Positions 7,668 to 16,756 are shown, counted from the first letter of the stretch. The stretch: 55,015 bases of DNA from Halomonas sp. NO4 (GCF_010994375.1 NZ_WHMA01000021.1:1-55015); one strand, 5' to 3'. Made by a program: numbers and translations. The notes: generated by a model from the sequence alone, not told the origin.

Positions 7668-8804
7668 ATGAGTGAATACCAGTACTACGAATTCCAGACA
7701 GTGGACCGCCTGCTGACGCCCGTCGAGCAGGCGAAACTGCGCGCCATCTCGACACGCGCGCAGATCACCGCCACCTGCTTCACCAACGACTACCAATGGG
7801 GCGATCTCAAGGCCGATCCGACGGACCTGCTGTTGCAGTATTTCGATCTGCACTTCTACTGCGCCAACTGGGGCTACCGACGCTTCGCCTTCCGCCTCCC
7901 CGAGGCCGCACTGAGCTCAGCAGAGCTCGATCGTTTTCCGTTGGATGACCTCGAGATCCTCGCGGTACGCCTCACACCACAGGGCTGGCTAGTCGACATC
8001 GACCATGAAGACGAAGAGGTCTGGTATGACGTCGATGATGGCAGCGGCTGGATGGCGCCGCTGGCCAGCCTGCGCAGCGACCTGCTGGCCGGTGACTACC
8101 GCGTCTTCTATGTCTGCTGGCTCTGGGCCGTAGAAGCCGGCTATATCGACGACGATGCTAAAGAACCGCTGCCCGGTATAGCCCCGCTCACCCCTGGCCT
8201 CCAGACACTCGGCGAATTCCTGGACCTCGATCCGCACCTGCTCAAGGTGGCGGCCCGGCGGGGAGAGAACGCCATAGCGGATCCTGAGGGTGTTCGGGAC
8301 TTCATCGCCGCCTTGCCGGAAGACGAGAAGAACCGTTGGCTCGAGCGGATGGTCGCCCAGGACCCTCTCGCCCCGGTAGAACTGCGCCGACGTTTCCGCC
8401 AACAGGCGAGCGGAACCGTGTCGGCACCCTGCCGCCGTGTCGTCGAGCTGCGTGACCAGGCCAGGCAACTCGCCGCCGCCCATCGCCAGGCCGAACACGA
8501 ACGCGCTGAACGCCTGCGCCGTCAGCAGCAAGCCGAAGCCGAGCGCTTGGTGGCGGAACGCCGCGCTCGGGTCGCGTCCTTGGGTGAGCGCGCCTGGCAG
8601 GAGGTTCAAGAACATGTTGCCAGTCGCCAGCCCCGTGGGTACGAGCGGGCCGTTCAGCTGCTGCGCGACCTGCGCGCGATCGCCGACGATCGGGGCTCCC
8701 ACGACGACTTCGATCATCGGCTACGGGACCTCATCACCCTGCATCACCGCAAACAGCGCTTCCTGGAACGGCTGACGCAGGCAGGCCTGTACGGTGAAAC
8801 CTGA
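7668..8804 (+). CDS. Conserved cargo protein of unknown function
   Basis: This protein of 378 residues begins MSEYQYYEFQTVDRLLTPVE. The N-terminal 190 residues are mixed alpha/beta and rich in aromatic and acidic residues (LQYFDLHFYCANWGYRRFAF near 60). The C-terminal half is charged and helical, with a probable coiled coil at about 255-310 (many Arg, Glu and Gln). It resembles hypothetical proteins that I recall beside SWIM zinc-finger genes, but no such gene is present here. It is one of the few plus-strand genes in the element. The ATGAGTGA at its start overlaps the stop of a 22-codon frame. No enzymatic motif is evident. Confidence 0.75.
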   Translation: MSEYQYYEFQTVDRLLTPVEQAKLRAISTRAQITATCFTNDYQWGDLKADPTDLLLQYFDLHFYCANWGYRRFAFRLPEAALSSAELDRFPLDDLEILAVRLTPQGWLVDIDHEDEEVWYDVDDGSGWMAPLASLRSDLLAGDYRVFYVCWLWAVEAGYIDDDAKEPLPGIAPLTPGLQTLGEFLDLDPHLLKVAARRGENAIADPEGVRDFIAALPEDEKNRWLERMVAQDPLAPVELRRRFRQQASGTVSAPCRRVVELRDQARQLAAAHRQAEHERAERLRRQQQAEAERLVAERRARVASLGERAWQEVQEHVASRQPRGYERAVQLLRDLRAIADDRGSHDDFDHRLRDLITLHHRKQRFLERLTQAGLYGET

Positions 8805-9068
8805 ACCGCGCAGTGCCCCCACGCTACCGCCAGGCGATGCCGCGTCGGGTTTCGCCATCCTGGTTGCTCGGGATGTTCCTTGTCGCCCATGACACTATGT
8901 AAGGGAAATGAGGTACCACGGGGCCCATCCTTTTGTATCGAGCCTACTAAAGAATGTTTCGGTTTGTGTAGCAGAACCATGGAGAAAATGTCGTATCAGG
9001 GGATGGGGGCGTTGCCAGAGGCGCAATGTTGGCGGTCATCACGGCGCTATAATTGTCAGGTCTGGGGG
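8805..9068. other. Intergenic region between convergent cargo and TraC genes
   Basis: This region of 264 bp lies between two convergent genes. I see no gene, strong hairpin terminator or repeat in it. It marks the junction at which the conserved conjugation backbone stops, so a past insertion or deletion endpoint may lie here. Confidence 0.4.
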
Positions 9069-11990
9069 TCACTCCACGATCCCTCGTGCCTCATCCAGAC
9101 GTTGCGCGATGCGGATCGCCGCCTCGAGCTCCGAACATCCCAACTCCCGCATCACCCGCATGCGCTCGGCCTTCTCCTCGCCCTCGGTGCCGGCGAGGGC
9201 CAGATAGAGGCTGGGCGGTACCACCCGGAACAGCGCCTCCAGACGCCCTGACAGCACCACCCCTTCGGTGTATTTCTTGGAGACCTTGGTGGCGGAGGCC
9301 ATCAGCTTGCGCTGGGTGGCGGTGAGCTCCTTGAAGCGGCTGACCTGCTCGATCTCGTCGGGGGGCATGTAGAGGCACAGCCAAAACTCGATCATGTTGA
9401 GCAGCTTACGGGCTGCGTCCGGGAAGTCTTCGAGGTTCTGGGTGGCCATCCAGATCCAGTGTGAGAGCTTGCGCCCCATCTTGCCCACCTTGACCAGGTA
9501 GGGGCTGAGCAGCGGGTTGACGGTGAGCAGGTGGCACTCGTCGATGACCTGGACGATGGGCCGGCCGCTGTACTGGTCCCGCTCGGCCAGGTTAGTGATC
9601 ATGTCGGTCACGCTGATCACCGCCAGGGCGAGTTGGGCCTCGTAGCCTTCTCTAGCGAAGTGGGCCAGGTCGATGATGGTCACGTCGCACTCCGGCCAGG
9701 CAGTCCCGGGGCGGTTGAACACCTCGCCGTCGAAGCCGTCGCAGAACAGCCCCATGGCCTCGCCCATGTCATAGGCGCGGCGCTGCCGCTCCTCGGGGAT
9801 CGCCGTGTCGCGTGAGATCGCATAGAGCGCCTCGCGCACGTCCTGGGTCATGCAGTCGCGGCCTTCTGCCCGGCAGCGCTCCGCCGCCTGGTAGATGGCA
9901 TCACGCACCATGCGCCGGTCGGCGCGGCGAAACTCCCGCTCCTCCTTGGGATCGCCGCCGGTGATCATCAGCCGGGCGGTGATCTCCATCTCGCCCAGCA
10001 GGTCGCGCTCCTCGTCGGGCTGCTCCTCCTCTTCCTCCAGCGGGGCCTCCTCGAAGGGGTTGGCGTCCTCGACATCGCGGGCCAGGCGCCGCTCCTCCAC
10101 CTCGTTTTCCAGAAGCCGTGTGGCCGCCGCAAACGGCGGCAGCCTCGCCCCGCAGCCCGGCGACAGCTTGACCTGGTTGACGCTCATCCCCTTGCGCTCG
10201 AAATACTGGCCCAGCAGCCCGAAGCTGTTGCCCACCTCGATGATGAACAGTCGCGGGCGGTGCATGGCCATGACCTGGCTCAGCACACCGTTCAGGGTGG
10301 CCGACTTGCCGGCTCCGGTAGGGCCGAACACCAGCAGGTGGGCGTTGGCCGAGCGGTCCTCGAGGTTCAGCGGATCGAAGCTGAAGGTCTCACCGCCACG
10401 GTTGAAGAAGGTCATGCCGGGGTGGCCGGTCCCGCGGCCGCGCCCGAACACCGGCGCCAGGTTGGCCAGGTGGTGGACGTAGTTGAACTGGGTGTACCAG
10501 CGATTCTTGCGATCCTGCTCCGGGTCGAAGTTCATCGGCAGCCAGCGCAGGTAGGTGTTCAGGCCGGCGACTTCGTCCTCCGGATCCACCGGAGAGAGAT
10601 TCACCTGCAGCAGCTGAGTGGCCAGCTCCATGCTGCGCTGCTGAAGATCCTGCTCGTCGTCGCCCATCAGATAAAACGCCAGGGTGCTCTGGTAGAGCTT
10701 GTGGTTCTGGCCCAGGTAGCGGCGGGCGGTCTCGCAGTCTTCGCGGACCTGGCGGGCCAGCACGCTGTCGCCCACCGCCTTGCTGTGCAGGCGGTTGATA
10801 TGGTCCTCCAGGGGTTCCTGAGGCGTCGCTACAATGGTCAGCACCGCCTCGGTGCCCTCGGGCAGCTTGTCCATCAGGGCGTTGCTCGCCTGGCCATCGG
10901 AGCGGCGCACCTCGCCGGTGAGGTGCCCTACCACCGGCGCCCGGCGCATCTCCTCCACCACCACGCAGCACTGGGGCAGCCCATCGAACCACCACAGTCC
11001 GGTCTCCACATCGCCGCGGGGCGAGTTGAAGAGCATCCCCTCGGCCAGGTCGTAGTTCCAAGCCACGTCACTGGCATCCTCGGGGTAGTCGCACAGGGCG
11101 TAGAAGCGCGCCGGGTCATCGGGGGCCAGTCGCGGCCGCGGATTGAAGCGCGGCAGCAGCCAGCGGTGAAAGGCGCGCCCGTCATAGCGCTTCAGGCGCA
11201 GGCCCGCGCCGTGCAGCGCGGCGGCCAGCCGCTCGTAGACCTGATTGGCGGCCTGCTCGGGGGAGAGTCCCCGCTGGCGTTCCCCCGCCTGGCGCTTCTT
11301 GCCGAGCCAGCGGTAGAGCACCAGGCGCGTGCGGCGGGTCTGGCCCCGCCAGCGGGTCTGGGTCACGCCGTCATCCTGGAACAGCCCGCCCGGTTTGGAA
11401 ATGGCCTTGAGGTGAGCGCCCATGCTCGCCAGCCAGTCCTGGGTGAACTCGGTCTCCCGGGCCCGCGGCCGCACATAGTCGCGCATGCGCTCCAGGTCGG
11501 GGCGAGCGTCGACCTCATCCTTGACGAAAAGCTGCACCACCCAGGGGTGCTGCTCATACTCCGGCAGGCTGTCCTGGAAGGCAGCCTCGATCTGGTCACG
11601 AATCGCCTCCAGGGACTCCGGGGCGCGGCCCTCGGTGGCAATGGGAAAGATCTCGGCCACCACGCCCACCGAGACCCCGTCCTCGAGGAGGAAGCAGCCC
11701 GATCCGGGCAGGTACTCCACCCAGGGCAAGTAGTTGCTGAACGAGGGCGCCCGGCGGAAGTGCGAGCGCAGCTCGGCAACGGAAGGTGCCTTGCCCCGGG
11801 GCAGAGCCAGCGGCCGGCCCTGCACGTCGCTGCTGAGCGCGACCAGCCCCTCTGGCTCGGCCGCCTGAGTCTTGTGCTCTTCGGACTCATCCCGGTCTGA
11901 TAGCACGGCATCCAGCACCTGGCCTTGATCGCCCTCACCCGCCTTGGCGCTGCCAAACAGCCGGTTCATCAGGTCGTCGAACTGGGACAT
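9069..11990 (-). CDS. traC: Conjugative transfer ATPase TraC/VirB4 type (PFL_4706 family)
   Basis: This 973-residue cytoplasmic ATPase powers assembly of the conjugative secretion channel. Walker A (GPTGAGKSATLN) lies near residue 555 and Walker B with the following acidic residue (VQVIDECHLL) near 813. A markedly acidic insert (EEAPLEEEEEQPDEE) lies between them. I chose ATG 11990, behind GGAGG with 8-base spacing and overlapping the previous stop as TGATG; a GTG at 12014 is weaker. It is the last conjugation gene on this side. In related ICEs, TIGR03757/03756/03755 and TraG genes follow, but here an unrelated cargo region begins. Confidence 0.92.
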   Translation of the reverse strand: MSQFDDLMNRLFGSAKAGEGDQGQVLDAVLSDRDESEEHKTQAAEPEGLVALSSDVQGRPLALPRGKAPSVAELRSHFRRAPSFSNYLPWVEYLPGSGCFLLEDGVSVGVVAEIFPIATEGRAPESLEAIRDQIEAAFQDSLPEYEQHPWVVQLFVKDEVDARPDLERMRDYVRPRARETEFTQDWLASMGAHLKAISKPGGLFQDDGVTQTRWRGQTRRTRLVLYRWLGKKRQAGERQRGLSPEQAANQVYERLAAALHGAGLRLKRYDGRAFHRWLLPRFNPRPRLAPDDPARFYALCDYPEDASDVAWNYDLAEGMLFNSPRGDVETGLWWFDGLPQCCVVVEEMRRAPVVGHLTGEVRRSDGQASNALMDKLPEGTEAVLTIVATPQEPLEDHINRLHSKAVGDSVLARQVREDCETARRYLGQNHKLYQSTLAFYLMGDDEQDLQQRSMELATQLLQVNLSPVDPEDEVAGLNTYLRWLPMNFDPEQDRKNRWYTQFNYVHHLANLAPVFGRGRGTGHPGMTFFNRGGETFSFDPLNLEDRSANAHLLVFGPTGAGKSATLNGVLSQVMAMHRPRLFIIEVGNSFGLLGQYFERKGMSVNQVKLSPGCGARLPPFAAATRLLENEVEERRLARDVEDANPFEEAPLEEEEEQPDEERDLLGEMEITARLMITGGDPKEEREFRRADRRMVRDAIYQAAERCRAEGRDCMTQDVREALYAISRDTAIPEERQRRAYDMGEAMGLFCDGFDGEVFNRPGTAWPECDVTIIDLAHFAREGYEAQLALAVISVTDMITNLAERDQYSGRPIVQVIDECHLLTVNPLLSPYLVKVGKMGRKLSHWIWMATQNLEDFPDAARKLLNMIEFWLCLYMPPDEIEQVSRFKELTATQRKLMASATKVSKKYTEGVVLSGRLEALFRVVPPSLYLALAGTEGEEKAERMRVMRELGCSELEAAIRIAQRLDEARGIVE

Positions 11991-12457
11991 CAGAGAGCCC
12001 TCCCGTCGAGCCACTCCGCGGTGGGGCGAGCGCTCTCCCCGGGCATGGCGTATTGGATGCGCTGGTAGAGGGGAAATACCGTCGAGTAGCCGGGTACCGG
12101 CACCTGCTCCGTCCCGGCCAGATGGGGGAAGACGTACATCACCAGGTCCGGGTTGGGCAGGCGGCGGAACTGGCTGTAGATCTCGTTGCCCACATCCCGG
12201 CTGTAGCGCAGCTGCTCCGTGACCATGTCGTCGCTCTCCAGCGGGCGGCGCAGCTCGCTGCGCACGTCCAACAGGCGGCGTTCGCCGGTACTGTGGCCGG
12301 CCTGGTGCTGCCAGATGTCCCTCATGGTGGTATCGCCCACCGGCATCAGCTCTTCCTGGGAGGTCGCACAGCCCGCCAGCGCCAGGGTGGTCATCAAGCC
12401 CGCCAGCGGCATGGCGGCGCTACGGCAAATCGAGGTTGCCCGCACCAGAACGGTCAT
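11990..12457 (-). CDS. Conjugative transfer lipoprotein, TIGR03751 family
   Basis: This 155-residue protein has a signal peptide ending in a lipobox (LALAGC, about residues 24-29), so it should be anchored to the outer membrane as part of the mating channel, like TraV/VirB7-type subunits (inference from position). The start ATG at 12457 follows AAGGAGG. The gene begins inside the last 38 bp of the PFL_4705 gene, and its stop overlaps the traC start. The rest is polar with no recognised catalytic motif. Confidence 0.85.
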   Translation of the reverse strand: MTVLVRATSICRSAAMPLAGLMTTLALAGCATSQEELMPVGDTTMRDIWQHQAGHSTGERRLLDVRSELRRPLESDDMVTEQLRYSRDVGNEIYSQFRRLPNPDLVMYVFPHLAGTEQVPVPGYSTVFPLYQRIQYAMPGESARPTAEWLDGRAL

Positions 12458-13862
12458 ATCGCACCCTCCTTCCTTGGGTTTCATAGTCGATGGGCAGCTC
12501 ACGCTCGATATGAATGGCCACCGGATGCCCCGGCGGCACATAGACGGCGTCGAAGGTCTGGCCGAAGCGCTCCTGCACCCACTCACGCACGTCCGAGACG
12601 CCCCCGGCCAAGGCCTGACTGGCGGCATAACGCCCGGAGTCGCCGGTAAGGCCGCTGACCACTCCACTACTGTCCACGCTGGTGGTCACCTCGTTCATGG
12701 CCATGGCATCGGCGCCGGCCTCGGCAGCGCCCAGGATGAAGCTGGTCAGCAGGAACTGCTGGGCATTGGTCTTGCGATCCCCGGGGATGCAGGGCAGGCC
12801 CCGCGGGTCGGAGAGCCAGCCGAGGGTGGTGCGGCCCGAACTGTCTCCGGAATTGACGTCCTCCGGGGCCGGCAGGGTACGCAAGGTGCCGTCTTCGAAG
12901 ACAAAGGTCATCGAGTTGACCTGGCCGCGAACGCAGGAGAGCGTCCAGTCGCCGGTGGCGGTGCCGCTGACGATGGCGCTCTCCACCTCCGGCAGAGTGA
13001 CGCCGTTGGCGGTGAGGTTCTCGCGCCCGATCACTACCTTGAACGGATAGGGGTCGTTAACCGTGCCATCGATCGGCACCCGGCCCAGCAGCGCCGTCAT
13101 GGCCACCGAACCCATCAGGGTGGAGTTCTCCGGCAGGGTGTAGACGGGCTCCACGGTGGATTCATCGGGGCGCCCGGTCACCCGGCTCTCTACCGCACTC
13201 GAAGTGCTCCGGGCCGCCTCGTCCAGCTCATCCGCCACCTCACCGAAGCGGGTCGGGAAGGTGGCGTCTCCGCGCCCACGCTCCTCCTCCTGGGCGTCCA
13301 GGGGCTCGACCCAGGTCAGCGCCTGCGCCGAGCCGGGGCCCGAGTAGGCCGCCCCGTTAGGGCCACCGCCGCCCTCCAGCCCCAAGCCAATGGGCAGGTC
13401 ATCATCGCGCTGCCCATCCACCTGGCGGCGCAGCTGGTCCAGCTGACGCTGCATCGTGCCCAGCATGGAGCTATCCGGCTGGGACTGACCGATCTCCTGA
13501 CGCAGCCGTTCGCGCTCCCGGCGCAACGCCTCGTCGATGGCACCGTCCACGTCCTGGTTGCGGGTCATCAGCCGCTCGTTCTGGTCGCGCAGCGCCTGGG
13601 TTTCCGCCTGGGCCTGCTCCAGATCGCGACGCATGGCCTGGACGTGGCCCACCAGGGTGGCCACGGTGTCCCGCGGGGTATCCCCCTCGATGCCCAGCGC
13701 CTGCAGCTCATCGTCGCTCAGGGTCAGCGTCGGGTCTGCCTCCGCGGTCTCGGCATCCGTGCCGGCGTCGCCACCGCTCAGGCCGCGCACCACGATCAGC
13801 AGCACGATCACTAGCAGCGCCGGGACCAGCACCTTCAGCAGGGTATTGCTGCGCAGTGTCAT
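12420..13862 (-). CDS. ICE protein PFL_4705 family (TraB/VirB10-like)
   Basis: This 480-residue protein has one N-terminal membrane helix (about residues 8-26, LLKVLVPALLVIVLLIVV). A long coiled-coil stretch at about 75-160 and a Pro/Gly-poor linker follow. The C-terminal region carries the TraB/VirB10-like beta-rich part (PENSTLMGSVAMTALLGRVP near 245). Such proteins bridge inner and outer membranes and gate the channel. Its stop lies within the next gene and its start overlaps the preceding stop (ATGA), so the module is translated as one coupled operon. Confidence 0.88.
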   Translation of the reverse strand: MTLRSNTLLKVLVPALLVIVLLIVVRGLSGGDAGTDAETAEADPTLTLSDDELQALGIEGDTPRDTVATLVGHVQAMRRDLEQAQAETQALRDQNERLMTRNQDVDGAIDEALRRERERLRQEIGQSQPDSSMLGTMQRQLDQLRRQVDGQRDDDLPIGLGLEGGGGPNGAAYSGPGSAQALTWVEPLDAQEEERGRGDATFPTRFGEVADELDEAARSTSSAVESRVTGRPDESTVEPVYTLPENSTLMGSVAMTALLGRVPIDGTVNDPYPFKVVIGRENLTANGVTLPEVESAIVSGTATGDWTLSCVRGQVNSMTFVFEDGTLRTLPAPEDVNSGDSSGRTTLGWLSDPRGLPCIPGDRKTNAQQFLLTSFILGAAEAGADAMAMNEVTTSVDSSGVVSGLTGDSGRYAASQALAGGVSDVREWVQERFGQTFDAVYVPPGHPVAIHIERELPIDYETQGRRVRYDRSGAGNLDLP

Positions 13863-14758
13863 GAGGTGCCCTCCTCGGCGTCATCCGTCTCCTCCAGCCG
13901 AATCAGAGCCCTGTCTAGGCCACCACGCCGAGTGACCAGGAATACCGTGGTGGTGTCCTCCACAGAGCCCCGCGGAGCCAGGTAGGGGTGCATGAAAGTC
14001 GCTGAGTAGAAGTCCCCCTGCAGCCAGCGCGGGTCGAGCTCGAAGGCGCGCTGCCGGTCGTTGTTCTCCAGCTTCACCGCGGTGACCGTCCAGCCGTTGA
14101 GCCGCCAGGCGCCCAGGGGTGTGGCGGTCACCGGCAGCGACGGCAGCAGGGTGCGCAAGGACTCAGGTAGCCGCATGGGCACACGGGAGACGCCGCGCAG
14201 GGGCTCCATGGTCCGCTGTGGCGCGTAGAGGGACTGGGCCGCATGCCGGGTCAGCAGCACAGGCACCGGCGTGGCGGTGGCCCGCTGAGGCTCACCGCCT
14301 GACGCTTGAGCCGCCGGCCGGGACGCCTCTGACGCCTGCGCCCCGCGGCTGCCCGAGGACGAACCCGGCGAGGCACGCGACGCGCTTGCCCTGGCCGGCG
14401 ACGCCTCGCGGCTGTCCACCACCAGGATCTCCTCGCTGCTGGCTCCCTCGCGGGCCGAGAGGTCCAACAGCAGCACGTCCCCGGTCTCCACGTCCTGCAC
14501 CCGCACGCGCTGGGTCTCGAAAGTCTCAAAGGCCTTCAGGTAGAGCACGCCGCCGGTGCTCTGCACGCGCAGCACCTCGGGGTTGGCCAGGGCCGGCGGC
14601 AGCCCCACGCGCACGTTGCGATCCAGGGTGACGATGCGCTCCTCATCCACCGGCAGCGGTATCTCCAGGGGGCGGCGCTCCCAGTGCATGATCTCCACGG
14701 CCATGGCTTCGCCGACCAGCGCCACACTCGCCAGGCAGGACAGTATCATCCGTTTCAT
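13859..14758 (-). CDS. ICE protein PFL_4704 family (TIGR03749, TraK-like)
   Basis: This 299-residue protein has a cleavable-looking signal peptide (MKRMILSCLASVALVGEAMA), so it should act in the periplasm or outer membrane as a TraK/VirB9-type core subunit. A low-complexity Ser/Ala/Arg-rich linker lies at about 120-160, flanked by two beta-rich parts. It overlaps its neighbours on both sides by 4 bp. The assignment rests on length, signal peptide and invariant operon position between PFL_4703 and PFL_4705. Confidence 0.85.
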   Translation of the reverse strand: MKRMILSCLASVALVGEAMAVEIMHWERRPLEIPLPVDEERIVTLDRNVRVGLPPALANPEVLRVQSTGGVLYLKAFETFETQRVRVQDVETGDVLLLDLSAREGASSEEILVVDSREASPARASASRASPGSSSGSRGAQASEASRPAAQASGGEPQRATATPVPVLLTRHAAQSLYAPQRTMEPLRGVSRVPMRLPESLRTLLPSLPVTATPLGAWRLNGWTVTAVKLENNDRQRAFELDPRWLQGDFYSATFMHPYLAPRGSVEDTTTVFLVTRRGGLDRALIRLEETDDAEEGTS

Positions 14759-15402
14759 GAGGAGCCTCCTTGCTTCGCTGCGTCTGGTAGAGACAGGCGC
14801 TGGGGAATGCCATCGAAACAGTCCACCTGCAGGCCCCAGGGGTTGCGCTGCGGGTCCACGTCGGCGCGCACGATGCGCAGCGGATAGCGAATGAACAGGT
14901 CGCGCACCGGCGTGCCGGCGTATTGCTCGTCGATGGCCATGTCCAGGGTCACCACCCAGGCGTCGCGACTGAGGATCTCCACGGCTTCGGGACGATAGCC
15001 TCGCCCGGGAATCTCGTAGATGCCGCGCACCCGCCCGGAAAGCTCCTGACGGCGGTTGCGGGTCTCGTAGTCGTTATCCAGGTAGCGCTGGCAGGAGGGG
15101 GTGAGAAAGGGCGAGTAGGCCTGCAGGTTGCGCCGGTAGTCGGTCTGGCCGTCGGCGGGCCAGCGGTTGATCTGCTGCCAGACATAGAACCCGAAGGCGT
15201 AGACGCTCGACGGGTCGACCTCCCACCAAGCGCGGGTGCTGCCGGAGCGCAGGTCGGGCGGGTTGTGGATGGTCAGGTTCTCCGGAGCCGACTTCCAGCC
15301 CCACCACAGGCCGGCACTCAACAGTGCCAGCACCACGATGACCAGGCGCAGGGTGGTGATATGGGCATCCCGGGCGCTCAGGGCGTGACGAAAGCGACTC
15401 AT
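14755..15402 (-). CDS. ICE protein PFL_4703 family (TIGR03746, TraE-like)
   Basis: This 215-residue inner-membrane protein has one N-terminal helix (about residues 19-38) and a periplasmic domain of the TraE/VirB8 type. Family-like sequence is seen in YAFGFYVWQQINRWPADG (about 68-85). I chose ATG 15402, which overlaps the previous stop, over the longer open frame. VirB8-like proteins nucleate the channel at the inner membrane. The gene is part of the coupled conjugation operon. Confidence 0.86.
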   Translation of the reverse strand: MSRFRHALSARDAHITTLRLVIVVLALLSAGLWWGWKSAPENLTIHNPPDLRSGSTRAWWEVDPSSVYAFGFYVWQQINRWPADGQTDYRRNLQAYSPFLTPSCQRYLDNDYETRNRRQELSGRVRGIYEIPGRGYRPEAVEILSRDAWVVTLDMAIDEQYAGTPVRDLFIRYPLRIVRADVDPQRNPWGLQVDCFDGIPQRLSLPDAAKQGGSS

Positions 15403-15782
15403 GGTCGTCCTCCCGGCTGGTAGCGCATCCGCCGCCGCGAGTAGGGGCCGGAGCGGGTGATCAGGGTCTCGCCGCCCCACAGGCGTATGCCCTGCCGGGC
15501 CAGGCGGAACTGAAGGCTGCGATAGAGCCAGGAGGCGGGACGGCCGCGACGCAGCCGCCGCATGACGGCGCCACCGAAGTAGAGCGCCATGCCGGCACAG
15601 GCGAAGGCCACGGTGGGCACCATGGCGATGGCCCCCAGCAGCCAGGCACCGATCGCGCCCGGTAGCAGGCCCGCGGCCAGGCCGCCCAGGGCCATCATCC
15701 CAACCTCATGCCCGGTCATCCCCCGAAACACCACCGGCGCGGCGTTCAGGCGGGTCGGCAGAAAGTCGAGACGGTTGGCCAT
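15399..15782 (-). CDS. Conjugative transfer membrane protein, TIGR03750 family (TraL-like)
   Basis: A 127-residue protein begins MANRLDFLPTRLNAAPVVFR, the usual opening of this family. Two hydrophobic helices follow at about 30-75, and the C-terminus is very basic (RRLRRGRPASW and YSRRRMRY). It is likely an inner-membrane subunit analogous to TraL/VirB3. Its ATG overlaps the stop of the pilin-like gene as TGATG, indicating coupled translation. Confidence 0.85.
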   Translation of the reverse strand: MANRLDFLPTRLNAAPVVFRGMTGHEVGMMALGGLAAGLLPGAIGAWLLGAIAMVPTVAFACAGMALYFGGAVMRRLRRGRPASWLYRSLQFRLARQGIRLWGGETLITRSGPYSRRRMRYQPGGRP

Positions 15783-16144
15783 CAGAGAATCTCCGCCGCC
15801 TTGGTGGCCAGCCAGATGATGGCGATGATCAGCACCACCCCAACCACGACCACCACGCCGAACTTCGACCACTCGCCGCGTACCCGGGCCTCGTTGAAGG
15901 TAGCGATGGCAGCGATGGCGACGATCAGGAAGGCCACCGTGGCCAGGATCAAGCCGCCCAGGGCGCCGAAATCGAACAGGTAGTTCTGCAGGGTGGTCAG
16001 CAGGCCATCCCCTTCGCCCCGGGACGGCGCCTCCATGGTGGGAAGCCCCTGCGCCATGGCCTGAGCAGGGACCAGCCCTACGGCAGCCAACGCGGCGAGG
16101 CCCCGGGTACGGGCACGAGAGAAGAGTGAACGCACGGTAGTCAT
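15782..16144 (-). CDS. Pilin-like ICE protein PFL_4702 family (TIGR03745)
   Basis: This 120-residue protein has a signal sequence (ALAALAAVGLVPAQAMA) followed by a short polar part and two hydrophobic helices (about 58-84 and 94-112). That is the topology of conjugative pilins of the TraA/VirB2 type. A role as the major pilus or channel subunit is inferred from this topology and the operon position next to the TraL-like gene. Confidence 0.82.
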   Translation of the reverse strand: MTTVRSLFSRARTRGLAALAAVGLVPAQAMAQGLPTMEAPSRGEGDGLLTTLQNYLFDFGALGGLILATVAFLIVAIAAIATFNEARVRGEWSKFGVVVVVGVVLIIAIIWLATKAAEIL

Positions 16145-16187
16145 AACGAGCTCCTTGTTGAATGACGGAAGTGCGAGGCCTGCGGCC

Positions 16188-16403
16188 TCAGAGGAAAATC
16201 CAGAACATCACCACGACCAGGAAGACGGCGCGCAGGGCGGCAAAGCCGAAGTCGTCGCCGCTGACGCGCCCCTTGGCGTAGCCTCGGTAGGAGGAGATGG
16301 CGCTCCAGCACGCCCAGAGCAGCACCACGGTGCAGCCCACCCCGGCAATCAACGTGCCCAGGGGTGGCGCATCGAAGCCGGCACCGGCGGCGAAGGCCTC
16401 CAT
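16188..16403 (-). CDS. Small membrane protein, TIGR03758 family (PFL_4701)
   Basis: A 71-residue protein has two hydrophobic segments (about 15-35 and 55-71) joined by a basic, Gly/Ser-rich loop (SSYRGYAKGRVSGDD). Proteins of this size and pattern precede the pilin-like gene in this ICE class. Its ATG overlaps the stop of the RAQPRD gene as TGATG. A structural role in the inner-membrane channel is likely but unproven. Confidence 0.82.
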   Translation of the reverse strand: MEAFAAGAGFDAPPLGTLIAGVGCTVVLLWACWSAISSYRGYAKGRVSGDDFGFAALRAVFLVVVMFWIFL

Positions 16404-16756
16404 CAGCGCATCTCCCGGAGGTAGTCCCCGGCAAGCGGCGCCGGCCGACGAGGGGGAAGACGCGGAGGTGACAGCACTTCATCGATGCCCTCGGCCACCG
16501 CTTCGATGTCATGGCGCAGACGCGGCACGTCCAGAAAGACGCGGGAGGTGTGGGGGTCGAATTCACCGACGCGACTCTCGAGCCGATCCACGATGCGCTG
16601 GATCTGGGCCAACTGATCCTGGATCAGGGCCAGATCCTGGCGGGCGATTTCATCGCGCACGCCGTCGCGCTCGTCGGCATAGGTAGCGCCGAACTGAGCG
16701 GTCAGCAGCATCAAAAACAGGGGCGACAGGGCCCGTGGCAAGCGGCGAAGCGTCAT
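16403..16756 (-). CDS. RAQPRD-family ICE protein (divergent motif)
   Basis: This 117-residue secreted protein has a signal peptide (LSPLFLMLLTAQFGATYA) and an amphipathic helical body (ERDGVRDEIARQDLALIQDQ and following). In the family the C-terminal segment carries the name-giving Arg-Ala-Gln-Pro-Arg-Asp motif after a Leu-Ser-Pro. Here the same place reads SPPRLPPRRPAPLAGDYL, so the motif is degenerate. ATG 16756 is the likely start, although no strong ribosome-binding site is seen. The operon position is as expected. Confidence 0.78.
   Translation of the reverse strand: MTLRRLPRALSPLFLMLLTAQFGATYADERDGVRDEIARQDLALIQDQLAQIQRIVDRLESRVGEFDPHTSRVFLDVPRLRHDIEAVAEGIDEVLSPPRLPPRRPAPLAGDYLREMR

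Noticed and set aside
10260..11900. 546-codon plus-strand open frame opposite traC
   Set aside because: It is a shadow of the minus-strand TraC gene in GC-rich DNA: no family match, Val/Gln/His-rich composition, no ribosome-binding site.
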